Below are positions 37,401 through 51,200 of a DNA stretch of 64,000 nucleotides, piece by piece; the stretch's first letter is position 1; every line of letters begins with the position of its first letter. The position numbers and the translations under genes are program-made. The stretch covers positions 21,610,033 to 21,674,032 of the forward strand of contig CM049309.1 in the NCBI GenBank assembly GCA_026874595.1, written 5' to 3'. This DNA is from Sipunculus nudus. Taxonomy: Eukaryota; Annelida; Sipuncula; Golfingiida; Sipunculidae. The notes below the pieces were generated by a model that was given only the letters and a program-made list of their open reading frames with translations, had not been told where the DNA came from and searched no databases.

Positions 37401-40400
37401 ATTAATTTGTTCATCTAACAACTGAATGTGCAGATTCATCATCGAGCTAAACGCTAACGCAAGTAGCCCGATATGCACCTTTTACCAACATGGCCGGCCC
37501 CCACATCTTATTACATGCAAGTCTTTGTTGTTTATCATTATCATTGTTAACACCTGAATCTGTGTACAAATGATATATATATATATATATATATACATAT
37601 ATTAAAAGCTTAATACTCTTGATCAATTTATTTATATATTATTTATGTTAATAAACAACCATTTGTGGACCTAAACCACTGACGCTCTGTGCGCTTAAAA
37701 TTGTTCTTATATTATTTTTTTTATTTATTTTAACTATACAGATGAAGTTCGGCAAAGTTTAGGATGTATTACTAAACGATAAGCTTTTAATTAAATTAAA
37801 TATACATTAAGTACTATTAATTGATGCAACATTTTTCAAGTGATGCATTGAAAAGTATAACTGATAATTATAAAAATAATACCAATAATTAAATTTCTAT
37901 TCCAGCATTATCATTAATCCATGGCCCTCTATGATCAGAAAAAAAATAAGAAGTAGAACCTATGATTTCAACTACACTAAACAAAAAAAAAGGGGGGGGG
38001 GAGGAAACCAAAAACCCTGATCACCCCCACCCCAAACCCGAAAATCCCAAAACATATTTGGTTGTAATATGAATACTTACAATACTATAATTTATAATCT
38101 ATGCGGACCATACCACATTTTCAAAATCAATGATCGATAATATAGTAAGAACTGATATACATCCTAACGCCGGACAAGTAACAATAACACTAAATGTCTG
38201 TAATTTAGTGTAAACAGGTCTCTGTCGTAAATAAAGTTCACTTTAATACCAAAAACATATACTTACTGTAAATTTTACAGACAAAATATGAAAGTCCATA
38301 CCCATGTGTCCATATTCTGGTGAATGAAGTCAAATATTTTCTTTGTTTCCGGTCAGAAATAACCTGAAATCAGAAAATCAAATGGAGGCACTAATTACAG
38401 ATCATAACGAGTCTCTAGTGATTAAGTCTTAATTAACCACAATCCTTTCTTTCCTATCCGGAATCCCCAGTTGGGGAAAAATAGTCTTCCCCACTTCCCG
38501 TAGATGGCGCTAGTAGATCTGAGACGCCAACTAAATCACCTCGCCGACCACAGCGTAGTCTATTCATGAATGCTTGGCCGCTTGTAACGTTAATCTTGAT
38601 TGAAAAGGAATGAACGGGCAGGCAGGAACGTTCAGGTTTCAGTCTTTTCATTATATTTGCCAACTGTTCATTCAATAGCGACTTGTTTTCCTTCTATTAT
38701 TAACTTTCCTCTCACAAACTTGACCTTCAGACCGTCATTGTGTGCTCTGTTCATGTGCGGGATTGCCCTTTTCTTTAGCTCCAGGTCCATCTTTGTTAGA
38801 TCTTCAGTCACAACACTTCTACCCTCTGTTCCTCTCCCTTTAGTCTTATAAAGTACTTCACGTCTTTCCTCTCTGCTGAAAAACCTCACAATTAAATGTC
38901 TATCTCTGTTATCTTTCCTTGGACCAGTCCTGTGTACCACCTCTATATTCTCACTGATCTCATCTGCTCGCCCCGCGCCAAGTTGTTCTAACCTTTCCAC
39001 GGCTTTCTGACGAACATTTTCACCGTTTTCTTCTTTCTCTTCTTTTATCCGGACATTAAACTCATTGCTATGTCTTTAAAGCTGATTAATAGCTTCATAT
39101 GAGATCTTTTTTAAAACCTCAAGTTCATTTTGGCATTTCTCCACTTTTTCCTCAAGGATATGAACTTTTTGTTCAAGTTTGATTTTTTCTTCATTAATGT
39201 CTTTCACCTGCTGTTGAGTAAATTCGAGACTGGCCTGAAGTTCTCCAATTGTTTTAAATTTTTCATCAAAATCTGACCTTATTTTCCGGCATTCTGCCAT
39301 AATTCCTTCTTGTACACTAGTTAAAAGTACCGTCAGGCGCGACTCGAGGGCCGTCACACTGTCATGGCCGGTATCAGTCATTTGCATTGTCCCAGGGGTA
39401 GGGGGTTAATTTTCCTCTTGTTCCCGGCGGAAATATGTTTCAATTGTCTCTAGTGACTCACTTTCACTAACCTTATCTCCCGCTTTTCCAGTTCTCCTAC
39501 TTGACTTCGGCATATTAGTCCTCGTTTGTAATTAAGTCCAGCACAATTAACAGATTTCAGTGGAGACATTACTCGCCACGTCTTTACTCCACCATGTTGG
39601 TCACGTGTTGTGCTTTTTTTTAAAGATAAGTAGACAGACAGACAGCTAGACAGAGAGCTTAGTGGATCTGTGTGTGTGTGTGTGAGTGTGTGTGTGTGTA
39701 AAACAACAGATTTGAAGCCAAGATTAAAACAGACATGCTATATATGCACCACGTAATTGGCTCTGGTATCAGTGTTTAACCTTGTTAAAGTTCTGTAATA
39801 AAGACATATAGATTGTCATACTTTTATTCATAATGTATTGATAAATCTAATATTATATCAATATTATCAGTGAAAGAAAATATTTGAGAGCATCGACTTC
39901 AAATTAGTTTTTTTTTACCGAAAGACTTTACTTGTAGATATATATACACAGTTTTATATATAAATACATAGCTAAATTCAAATACATTCAGTAATGAATT
40001 TATGTACAAACGTAATTTCATGTTTCGGGGTCATGACTTTTTTCCGTGTGTTAAGAACGACTCGAAATAAAACCGGTACGTTGGATCCGTTCTCTCTTTA
40101 GTAACAGCTATCTAACGCCTGAAAATATGCATAATTTACAGAATAGTATCAATGCATTGAAACTCTCTTTTTATTTACTTTTCATAAGTATGAAGAAAAT
40201 TGTAAAGATTTAAATTGGAATATAGAGAAATTTGCTCAAATACGGTTAGTTGGCATCCTCCAGACTTTCATTTTAAATTAAACGAGGAACTAAAATCAAA
40301 TGGAACTATAATATTGTAAGCTTTAAATTAGTATTTTTATTGCATTTTTGGAGATTCTTTAAACTAAAAGCAATAATACTATGAGTACATTACTACAGGA

Positions 40401-40587
40401 AAATCAGTTTTTATTTTTCTTCAGGTGGTTGCCCAGGATTTGTCCACCAGTTGCAAATGATTTTGTAACATACTATGACCGAAAAGCCAAGATATTTTGT
40501 AAACCAGGTTTTTGGCTGGCCCGAACGAAGGTGATTTTGTGCTACACCAGTCAATACCGCCGATGGGGCCGCATTTGTTTGGGTAAG

Positions 40588-40637
<50 letters not shown>

Positions 40638-43600
40638 GTTGGGGTTCTATGACGTTTACTCTAAACAAAATTCAGCTTTTGAAAATCAATATTGGCTCTG
40701 GGGCGGTGGTCGTTGGGCTTATATCCGACTTTCTGGCAACGGAAACATGGCTACGATAAAATAGTCTTAATGTCATAATAGGTCGATGAAGCGGGAACAA
40801 AGTAGAAGTGTTATATGACCTTTTATTTAATAAGAGTAATTTTTTAGCTGAAAGGGGGAGGTCGCATGGTGCGCAGAATTCCTAAGTCCGCCCTGCATCC
40901 CTCATTGAATCTGCAAATGGGGAAAAAATGACCTATGTCTCAATGTAAACATAGTATTCAATGTACTTCAGCAAGCGGCCGCTTAATTGCATTTTAATAC
41001 TGCTATGTATTATCAGCAACCACGTGCGGAGTTAAAGATCCTCTTCTTCATGTGTTTTCAGACCAACCAGGCGCGGATGCAGGCGGTGTCTCGCTACAAA
41101 GCACCATTGAATAGCTCAACTGGTTTTTTTTACTCGTCCGTTCCTCTTTCCCGCCGGTTTACTTATAAGACCTAGAAAATTACTGATTTCCATCAAGACA
41201 GGTCCTGGTAAAATCTACATGGAAAGCCAAAACTTAAGGTCATAGTGGCCTATATTACGGAAGCTACGTGTTGGAAATATGCTTTTTAATCACAGTAAAA
41301 GTCAGACTCTTGACGAATTGCATATTTTCCGAATATTTGATCAGAATTGTTTCAACCAATTTCTCGCAAAAGATTTAGAAATGGTGAGTTTGATCTTCAA
41401 GGTCAAATCTGCAGAAATATAATATTTCTTGTGAACACCTTAGTATATTTTTTCACTCAATTAAATTTGAGGAAATGATATGCAGTGCTAAAAAGTTGTT
41501 TAAACAAAGTTCTCGTATAAGTTTGAAAACCAGTAACATTAACTTTGATCCTCAAGGTTAAATCAGCCGAATTATAAGATTGAGAACTTCTTAACCGTGT
41601 GTTGCATATTTTTCTCCAGTTTGAAACACAAATAGCTCTTGTAGGCCCGCGATACGTCATTCAGTGTGATTTTTCAATATGCAACATATTTGTAATGTCC
41701 ACGTTATTTATTTGGTCTGGTAGATGAATAGTTGTCTGATTACAACGGAATGTCCTGCTCAAACTTACAGGGAACGTAGTTCTTCACATTATTTCTTAAA
41801 CACCGGTTGCTTGCGAACCTTTCGTTTATTTCTCATCAATATTATGACAAACTTCGTGACATCCCTGTAAAATGAAAACGTTTGTGCAAATTGACGAGCC
41901 ACAAACAGAGCTGCAAGTGCAGCGGTAGCGACCTCTAGTGGAGATTGACTAGTATGATTCATACTAGGAGTAGCCCCATGACTTCTGTATGGCCAAGTTA
42001 AAACTAGAACATCAATGTCCTATCAGCGAAATGTGGAATTTTATGTCTTGTCCCTTCTTTCTGTTCACATCTAGATCATAAGTATTGTGCCCAGTAATTA
42101 TACATGTACAAGAAACATCGTCACAGTAATTATACATGTACAATTAACATCGTCACAGTAATTATACATGTACAATTAACATCGTCACAGTAATTATACA
42201 TGTACAATAAACATCGTCACAGTAATTATACATGTACAATAAACATCGTCACAGTAATTATACATGTACAATAAACATCGTCACAGTAATTATACATGTA
42301 CAATAAACATCGTCACAGTAATTATACATGTACAATAAACATCGTCACAGTAATTATACATGTACAATAAACATCGTCACAGTAATTATACATGTACAAT
42401 AAACATCGTCACAGTAATTATACATGTACAATAAACATCGTCACAGTAATTATACATGTACAATTAACATCGTCACAGTAATTATACATGTACAATAAAC
42501 ATCGTCACAGTAATTATACATGTACAATAAACATCGTCACAGTAATTATACATGTACAATAAACATCGTCACAGTAATTATACATGTACAATTAACATCG
42601 TCACAGTAATTATACATGTACAATTAACATCGTCACAGTAATTATACATGTACAATAAACATCGTCACAGTAATTATACATGTACAATAAACATCGTCAC
42701 AGTAATTATACATGTACAATAAACATCGTCACAGTAATTATACATGTACAATAAACATCGTCACAGCGAGGTCTTTCATGAAGAGCAAAAAAACTGGTCG
42801 TTAGGCGAGGTTGTATTACATATCAAAGGTTACTGAGATACAACGCTTTTATGAATATTTTATTAATTCCAGCCTGGTACTAGGTATACACATTATCATC
42901 TCAAAAGTTTACATCACATGTTGGTACTTCTCGACGGAAGCATTTTTAAAAATATATCTCAATACAGGATTATTAACTCGAGGGGGGGGGTTATGTTTGG
43001 CGGTGTTGGTTTGTTTGTCTGTTTCTTTTTTCAACATTATTCAACAAAGTTATAAATGGATTTTGATGAATGTGTCAGGATAGCTCGGCAATGATACAGG
43101 GGAATTGATAACATTTAGGGGGTGATCCGGATCACAATCTGGATCAAGAAGTTTTCCCAGGAAATAAATCTTCATTCGTAAATAATCAATGCTCGTACAC
43201 GTGTATTTCAGCGTTCAAGTGTGCAAGACTCGCAGCGCCATCTAATGGCAAAGTGAGTCAACCAGCAGAGAATTTTATACTATATGGTCAGAAGGAAACC
43301 TTCAGTTGTAACTCTGGATTCGCTCTCCGAGGATCATCCAAGAGAACCTGTGGACGGAGAGGCGTGTGGTTAGGGACGCAGCCAACTTGTTCACGTGAGC
43401 ACCTGATTCCTGTTTTATTACCTCCCCCAGGAGGATATCTTCCCCGTTTGTGTTTGTGTTTGTGTGCGTGATTGTTCATAATATAACTCTCGCAATCATA
43501 AACGGAATCTCGTGAAATTTTCAGAACAGTTCGAGGATGTGTCAATGAAAAGTCGATCAGATTTTGGTGTGGATCCGGTACATGATCATGATTCAGGAAG

Positions 43601-44903
43601 GTCTTCAAGGAATATTCACAAAAGTACAGTCAGTTATGCATAAATGAACTTGGGAATATGGGCCGAATAAGTGAATGGAAACACTGGTTTGGGACCATCG
43701 CACAATAGGGACCCCCACGGAAGCTTACATTCATTAGAATGCAGACTCCTTGTTATAATACTGTGTTTTTAAGTGTGTGTGGGTGTGTTTAAGTCTTTGT
43801 AAGTCTGTGATCGCGTATTTGTCGATTAAACTTGTGGTCCGAACGAAAAAGAAATTTCTACGGAATTGATCTTCTTATTTTTTCAAAAGATTTTTTATTT
43901 ATTTATTTATTTTTTTTTTTTGGTGATTGAAGTTCATATTGCTCATTGCTGCTCTTGTCCTGATCTCTTCAGAGCAACCATTACATGTATTAAAATATTT
44001 GTTCGTAACGTTTGTAGGAGAGTCGTCTTCATATCTATACACCATTATTTACCGTAAATTATCATACGTTACTTTAAACACTTGTAGGAAGTCTTCTTCA
44101 TATCTATATACAATTCTTTACCGTAAATTATCAAACGTTACTTTAAACATTTGTCGGAGAATCTTCTTCATACCTATATAACCATTCTTTTCCGTGAATT
44201 ATCACAAATTACTTTGACCATTTGTCGGAGATTACTTTAAACATTTGTCGGAGAATCTTCTTCATATCTATATACTATTCTTTACCATAATTTACCAAAC
44301 GTTACTTTAAACATTTGTAGGAGAATCATCTTCATATCTTTATCCCTTTCATTATCGTAAATGACCATACGTTATTTTAAGCGTTTATAGGACCATCGAT
44401 TCCCGAGTTGGAAACCAATGCATGCTCACGAAATACTGATACTGCATGGATGACTTTGTATTTTAATGGTTTATTTTTTGAGCTGCGTTTCATATAGAAG
44501 TTTTCGTTGACATTGTGTCTCAGTGCCACATGTCACCGTCCGTTCTAGACAGCCAGGTTTTATGTATTTTTTGCCTTTTATATTCAAGAACTCTGTGTGA
44601 TGCGTTCGAAACTATTTAACGCGAGCAATCACTTTCAATCTTTAATTGGACATTCTTTTCCAGCTGTACCTTGCCCTAAAACTGAGATTCCAGCCAATGG
44701 TCATATGACCGGACCTGATCAACCTGTGTTCAAAGATCACGTGACCTTCAGGTGTAAGGAGGGGTATGTCCTCGAGGGGTCAGTTGAGATCACCTGTCTT
44801 GAGACTGGGAAATGGGACAACCCTCCCCCGAAATGTCAGGGTGAGTAAAATATTTCATTATTCTTAATTCTTAATATATGTGAAAAAAAACAAATACAAA
44901 CTA

Positions 44904-44951
<48 letters not shown>

Positions 44952-45004
44952 AGAAAGGTTGGAAAGTTTTAGAATATTTTTATTTCACCAAAAGTTTATT
45001 TTTG

Positions 45005-45056
<52 letters not shown>

Positions 45057-45186
45057 CTAAACCTTTCCAATCTTTCTATATATTCGACCAAAATTTTCAG
45101 TAGATATCATATTCAAAATACTATGGGATGTTCATGTGTCCATATCACTTTAGATCTGCTATTAGCCAGTTTAGATATTATACACA

Positions 45187-45236
<50 letters not shown>

Positions 45237-48200
45237 ACGGTCCTCATTCACGCCGCAGTCTGACTTAACGGACAGTAACACAGAGGTTCAGACACGTATC
45301 CTCACATTATATGTGCTATAAAGGTGCTTTTTTAATCATAAACTTGGCATTAAATACATCATGTACAAAACCAAATAATAGTATAGGTTGACACAATAAT
45401 AATTAAAAAAAAGTCTCTTGACAGATCTGTAACACAAATAAATACTTAACTGAAGCGGAAGCGAAAAATCCAGTCGAAGTCGAAGATCACAAGAAGCTCA
45501 TGTCCGGTTCAACAAAAGTCCTGGTGGTTCACTCAGGATAAAAATCCATACGTTCAACAGTAGTCTATGGCAGGTCCGCCGAGGGATAACGCTAAAAAGT
45601 CCACAAGTGCATGTTATGCTGTTGGGAGGTTGCAAGAGCCAGGATATCCTGAGGAAATAATGATCAGCCCTCGGAGCGTCTCGAGTATTACTCTTTTATA
45701 TATGACAATTCAGTCACTTCACCACGCGTTGTCTGCTGTTGTCCTTGATTATACAGGACAAAGGGCCTGGCTTAACCCGGTTATTGGCCTGGCACAAACA
45801 AAACAATAACGACTGGGGTCGTCCAGACGTCCAGACCACAGGGGGGAGATCCAAGCGGGGGACACCAATCCAGGTCGAGAGACTGCTTCAGTCGCAACAA
45901 CCCCACCCTTAAAAGACAGCTGCTGAGGATACAAGACATGAGTAATGTATTAAGTAAAAATGGAAACGTACCCTTTACATGCTTAATAAAAATATTATAT
46001 TCTGACAGAGCTAAGCTCCATCTCATCATTCTCTGATTATTGTTCTTCTTTTTATGAAGAAATATTATTGGATTATGATCTGTATAAGCAGAGACAGGAT
46101 GAAGAGTGGAGCCTAAATGTACTTCAAAGTGCTATAATGCCATCAATAATGTTTCCTTCTCCATTGTAGAATGGTTCTTTTAATGGGTAAGGAATTTCTT
46201 TGAATAGTAACAAATTGGATGACTCATGTCAACGTCATCTTCTTGAAAAAAAAAACCGGAATCGCTAGGATCTGTCATAAGTGAGAAGGGTTTTTTTTTC
46301 AAAATTTAGAGACAGCAAGAGAGGTGCACTTAGTAGTATTGCTCTGGCTCTTTAAAAAAAGGTTGTTCGTATTTTCCATTTCAGAAATAAACTTTGTTCT
46401 TTTTCGTTAGTCTGTTAATGGACTTGTTACCTCTGCAAAATTCTGTCAACATTTTTTATAATAACCAGACATTACTAAGAACCACATCAGTTCCTTTCGG
46501 TTAGTAGGAACTGGGAACTCTGCTATATGAGTCACTTTGCTGGTTATAAGCTGAACAAAACCTTTGCCTTCCTTGTGCCCTAGATAAGCCACTTAGGCAC
46601 GACAAAAGTCACGTTTGGCTAGGTTAATTGTTAATTTTGCATTTTCCAACCTTTCAAAGGTGTCTAACAGAATGTGTTTATGTTCCTCCCATTTTTGGTT
46701 GTACACAATAACATCATCAATATAACAACTGCAGTTTTCTAATACAGGCACTACTACTATGATCATTCTCCATCATATACTGAATTTCTTTATTGATGGT
46801 TTGTAACTTTTGAGGACTAGGCCTATATGGTGCCTGTTTAACGTGGGAAGCATCCCCTTCCTCTACATCATATTGTAATAAGTTTGTTTTGCTCCGCACA
46901 TCAGGAAACAGAGATTTACAATTTAGTAAACAATTTAGTCAACATTAAAGTGCGTTTCTATAAGCGCGAACGTGAGAGCGAACGCGATAAAAATCGCTTC
47001 CACCATAATATCACTGGAGCGTTTCCATACAGATGAGCGGAAGTGAGCGCGAGAGCGAGAGCGAATGCGAGCGCGATTTTCTTAATTGCGCCGGGTAGCG
47101 ATTCAGCGGCCTGCCTTGCGGCATTTGCGTGGGAATTCCTTAAAATGACGTTAAGAAAGGAGGGCTACCCTTAAGAAAAGCCAGCATATTAGAGAAAGAG
47201 ACCATGTTTATTGATGGTGATGTGGATAGATTGGTAGAATTAATAAATGAAAGGCACAAAACGTTTTATACGATGCCACTTTTCTTTATCACAATGACGT
47301 TTAAATGATTAGTAAAATGTGAAAATCAAAAATGCGGGACGTGGAGGGAAAGTAACTTCCCTTATATGTTGAGAGAAATATATTCTTTATTTTCGTTTAA
47401 TACAGATTCGAACATGACTTGAATTATAGAATACTCACTTTCGTAAGTTATGCTGCGTATCCAGAGAGCGATAAAAATCGCTTCTATGATAATATCACTA
47501 GAGCGTTTCCATATGCGCGTCAGCGAGCGCAATTCAGAAATCACTCGGGGTAACGATCCAGAGGCCTGTCGCGCGGCATTCGCGTGGGAACTCCTTAAGA
47601 TTACGTCAGGAAGGGAGGGCATCCCTGTGTTTATAGCACGTGCATGAAGCAAAGCCAACATGCTGAAGACACAGATGATGGTCATTCATTGGGATGTGGA
47701 GAAATTGGTAGAATTTATAAATGAAAGGCGATTTATTGTTTATACGATTCCGCCTTTTTCTATCACCATGACTTTCAATGATTGGCAACGTGCGGTAATG
47801 GAAATGCTAGACGTATATAGAGGGAAAGTAATTTCAAATACGTCGGGCGACATAAATATTATTTTCAGATAAAAACAGATTAAATCATGCCCTTTATTTC
47901 TAAAATACTCACTCTGGTATAAGTTATACAAAATCCACCAAATGAAACCTAAATATCTTGATTTGAACATATTAATTTTAACAGGATTACAAAGTAGCCT
48001 TTGGCGAATATACATGCTCTCCTGTTTACATCTCTTATGATGATTAAATGACCATAACTGTTACAGGTGCCCTTTTTGTTGTTTGACACGAGCGTTACTC
48101 GTGTTGTAGCGCCCGTGTCTGGCCGCGTGTTGCACTCTCAGTTTAATCCGTACTGGTTGGACTCTCGTTGTCATGCTAGATCGGGGCTTTCTCGCCTGGT

Positions 48201-51200
48201 CGATCCGGGGCGAGCTCACGTGTGAGCCCTGGTATGGAGAGACACAGCGATGTTAGATCATTTAGACTGTTCGAGAAGTCGAAAATTCTCGGCTTGGGGC
48301 AAGAAGTTATTCTTTATTCATAAGTTATACTTTATTCATTCCCCTAGACATTTCACGCTGCCTAGTGTTACAGAATCTGATTTTTTTATCTCCTTGACAA
48401 AATTAATGTTCATCACGCATACGTGCTCAGTTGATATTAGGTTCCGTAACAATAACAACATCTTCAATTTAATTGTGCAGACAGGACTAGAAATCGCGTG
48501 TCGCGTCGCTTATATTTGAAAAAACAGCCCCCTGTACGGTTCGCGACTCGTATTCACGGTCGCCTTCGTGTTCGCTCTCTCGTTCGCGCTTATGGAAACG
48601 TAGCTTAACACGATCATTCCCTATCATTAACTTACTGGGTGGTTTGTACTTTCTCACTTGTTGCCCTGTTTTTTACTTTCTAATCAGATCCTTATGTTTA
48701 TATTTAGTACAACATTCTTATCTTTCTCTTGCTGCTCTTTTTCATTTTGACAAAGCGCTTTTTCGCCGTGTGTACTCCTTTGTTTATCCAGGAGGTTATT
48801 TGTACTTAGGGTTCGTTACCCGGTACTACATAAGTTGAGTCATTTTGACTCGTTGTTTCCTCTTTATTAGAGTCACTTGTATTACCTGCGGGCGATTTTA
48901 CTTTTAATTGCGTATTTGCCTTTACGCTGTTGACCTCATTATTTGAATGCGCCATAAAAGTTTGCGACAGGTCAAGTAAAGAACTCTCTGGATTCAGACT
49001 TGCCTTTCTGCTCATGGTTCGAGTCACTGCACAGCCTGGAAATACGCCCGGAAACTCCTGCTGGAGTAGGTCTGTGTCCATACTAGTGCTCGGCAATTTT
49101 GTCATTCTGGGGTCAATTTTCACTCTATCACGTGTTAAGTCGTTGACTTTTCAACTGGGACGTACCTTTATCGGACCATCGTTTATTTGAGCCGGAGGAA
49201 CCCTGGTAGGAAGGAATACCTTTTCTTCGAAAAAAACTTTGGACTTCTACGACCATCTCTTTTCTTACCAAACTTTTTTTTGTAAATGGGATAGTGATAT
49301 AAGGCAAACTTGTCCGCCAGAACACCCGCCTAATTTACATTCTCTATCTTTTGCTCATCTAGAGCCATTTCGGTCCTCTGACCATAGAGTCTACGACCAG
49401 TGCACCGGTGCCGTTACATCCTTCAGCGAGGAACGCACTATAAGGCTCTGCGAGAGTGCGAATTTTTTTGTCATTTCTGACAACGCCTCATGGTCTACAT
49501 TTACACAGTCACTTGACATAAACCAGACCAATCGTAAGCTTAGTGTACTTTCAAACAACACCTAACACTAGCGACAAAAATTCTGATTTATTTCAGCATA
49601 TTGTTTAATCCCTCCTCATGTTTTTTGAATTTTTTACCGCATAAATACAAGCAAGGCTGCACGGGTTACCGGATGCAGCCAACTAGTAGGCGATACAAGA
49701 AATGACTCGCAACCATAGAGACGGAATTTCAATTTCGGGTGTGAGCTCAGATGTGTTATTTTGTGTCAATTCATCATTCGTAGCCTAATTCGTAGCCTAA
49801 TGCCGTAAGCTTAGTGTACTTTCAAACAACACCTAACACTAGCGACAAAAATTCTGTTTTAACTCAGCATATTGTTTAATCCCTCCTCATGTTTGTTGAA
49901 TTTTTTACCGCATAAATACAAGCAAGGCTCGCACGGGTTATCAGGATGCAGCCAACTAGTAGGCGATACAAGAAATGACTCGTAACCATAGAGACGGAGT
50001 TTCAATTTCGGGTGTGAGTTCAGATGTGTTATTTTGTGTCAATTCATCATTCGTAGCCTAATGTTAAGATTATGGGCTGTTTACCACGATATGAATGCAA
50101 CATGATGGAAGACCACTGCGATGCATTCCTCGATATAGCTTGATTCACGACTCAAGTTAGGGTTACCAGCCCAATATGAATGCCCATATACTGAGACGTG
50201 TTGTCACGGCTAATGCTCATCCAGAAACATTCAAATATCATTATGGTTATGCCTTTTAAATTCCTCAATCAGAATCAACTGTTTAAGTATTTTTCAAAAT
50301 CATTGCAAACTTTCATGGACTGACACCACCATTATATAAACTTTATTTTACTCTGGCATATGCTACATGCGTTTGATCATCTATCTCAAAGGGTGTCTAA
50401 ACTTCTGTCGGTAAGCCGAGGGCACTAATTCAGGAGACCTCAATATGGCTTCCTTCACTGTAAGTGTACGGTAATTCCTACATTGTACGTCAGAGAGAGC
50501 GGTGTAAACATCTTTAGCCCGCCCTGCTAGGACGCCCTGTAACATAAGGGTCAATTGTTCTTTAGGCTAAACCATTCAAGAGACTACACGTTCTAATAGC
50601 TAAAGTAACTCTCCACAATTTCATTGAAGGGAGGAACCATGACCGAATTTCCAAACATCTTAAGAGTTGTCATTTACCTAAAGGTAGACTGTTTTATAAT
50701 TCTGGCTCTTTCAATTTAATGTGTGTTTTTTGTTCTTTTCATATTTTTTTCTTTCCGAATTCGTGTTTTGTGTTTATATTTCATTTAATTTCATACATTC
50801 TTAACTCAAATTCAGAGATTAAGTGCTGTTGCACCGGAAGGTTCACTTGGTTTCTCCTCTAATTCATCTTTTATATATTCTACTTCTTCTTCTACCTTAT
50901 CATACAATGTTTATTTAGGTACATATCTTAAATCCTCTATTGTATTGACATTCATCATATCTAAATTTAAATGAATAACACAAAAGTTCAGACCCGTATC
51001 CACACAGATAAAAATAAGACGTTATATGTGCTAAAAAGGTGCCCTATTAATCATAAATATGGTATATATACATTATGTGCAATAACAAATGATAGTATAG
51101 TACTAACATATAATAATAACTAACAAAGTCTCTGGAATGTCCTGTAACACAAATGAATACTTAACTGAAGCGGAAGCGAAAAATCCAGTCGAATTTGATG

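Larger units (their letters stand above)
33202..39604 (-). mobile_element. Full-length L1-like LINE, antisense in intron 1
   Basis: About 6.4 kb bounded by a direct repeat GTGTTGTGCTTTTTTTT (33,185-33,201 and 39,605-39,621). Read on the minus strand: 5' end at 39,604, ORF1 39,513-38,668, a ~1.5-kb spacer, ORF2 37,092-33,409 with endonuclease, reverse transcriptase and zinc knuckle, and a short A-rich 3' end. The T-rich target on the + strand fits L1-type endonuclease preference. Both ORFs are broken, so it is no longer autonomous. Because the target repeats match exactly as read and both ends are present, the insertion is complete and not very old. Confidence 0.85.
46949..48605. mobile_element. 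Harbinger-like DNA transposon nested in the Gypsy element
   Basis: 1657 bp. Left end AGTGCGTTTCTATAAGCGCG, right end the reverse complement of AGCTACGTTTCCATAAGCGC, then GAACG on both: a ~24-bp imperfect terminal inverted repeat. TAA flanks both sides (46,946-46,948 and 48,606-48,608), matching the 3-bp TWA target duplication of PIF/Harbinger elements. Inside are two copies of a MADF-like coding segment, the DNA-binding type carried by Harbinger second proteins. No DDE transposase is seen, so it is non-autonomous or internally deleted. Confidence 0.7.

Noticed and set aside
41063-41175. Possible alternative terminal exon after Sushi exon 2
   Set aside because: The acceptor is good, but the encoded peptide is short and unlike Sushi sequence; no supporting poly-A signal.
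42092-42763. Regularly spaced repeat that might suggest a CRISPR-like array
   Set aside because: Units are directly contiguous with no unique spacers and lie in a eukaryotic intron; it is a minisatellite.
48060-48250. GC-richer segment with a box-B-like GGTCGATCC, considered as a tRNA gene
   Set aside because: No cloverleaf could be drawn by eye and no A box at the right distance; it lies within the Harbinger element.
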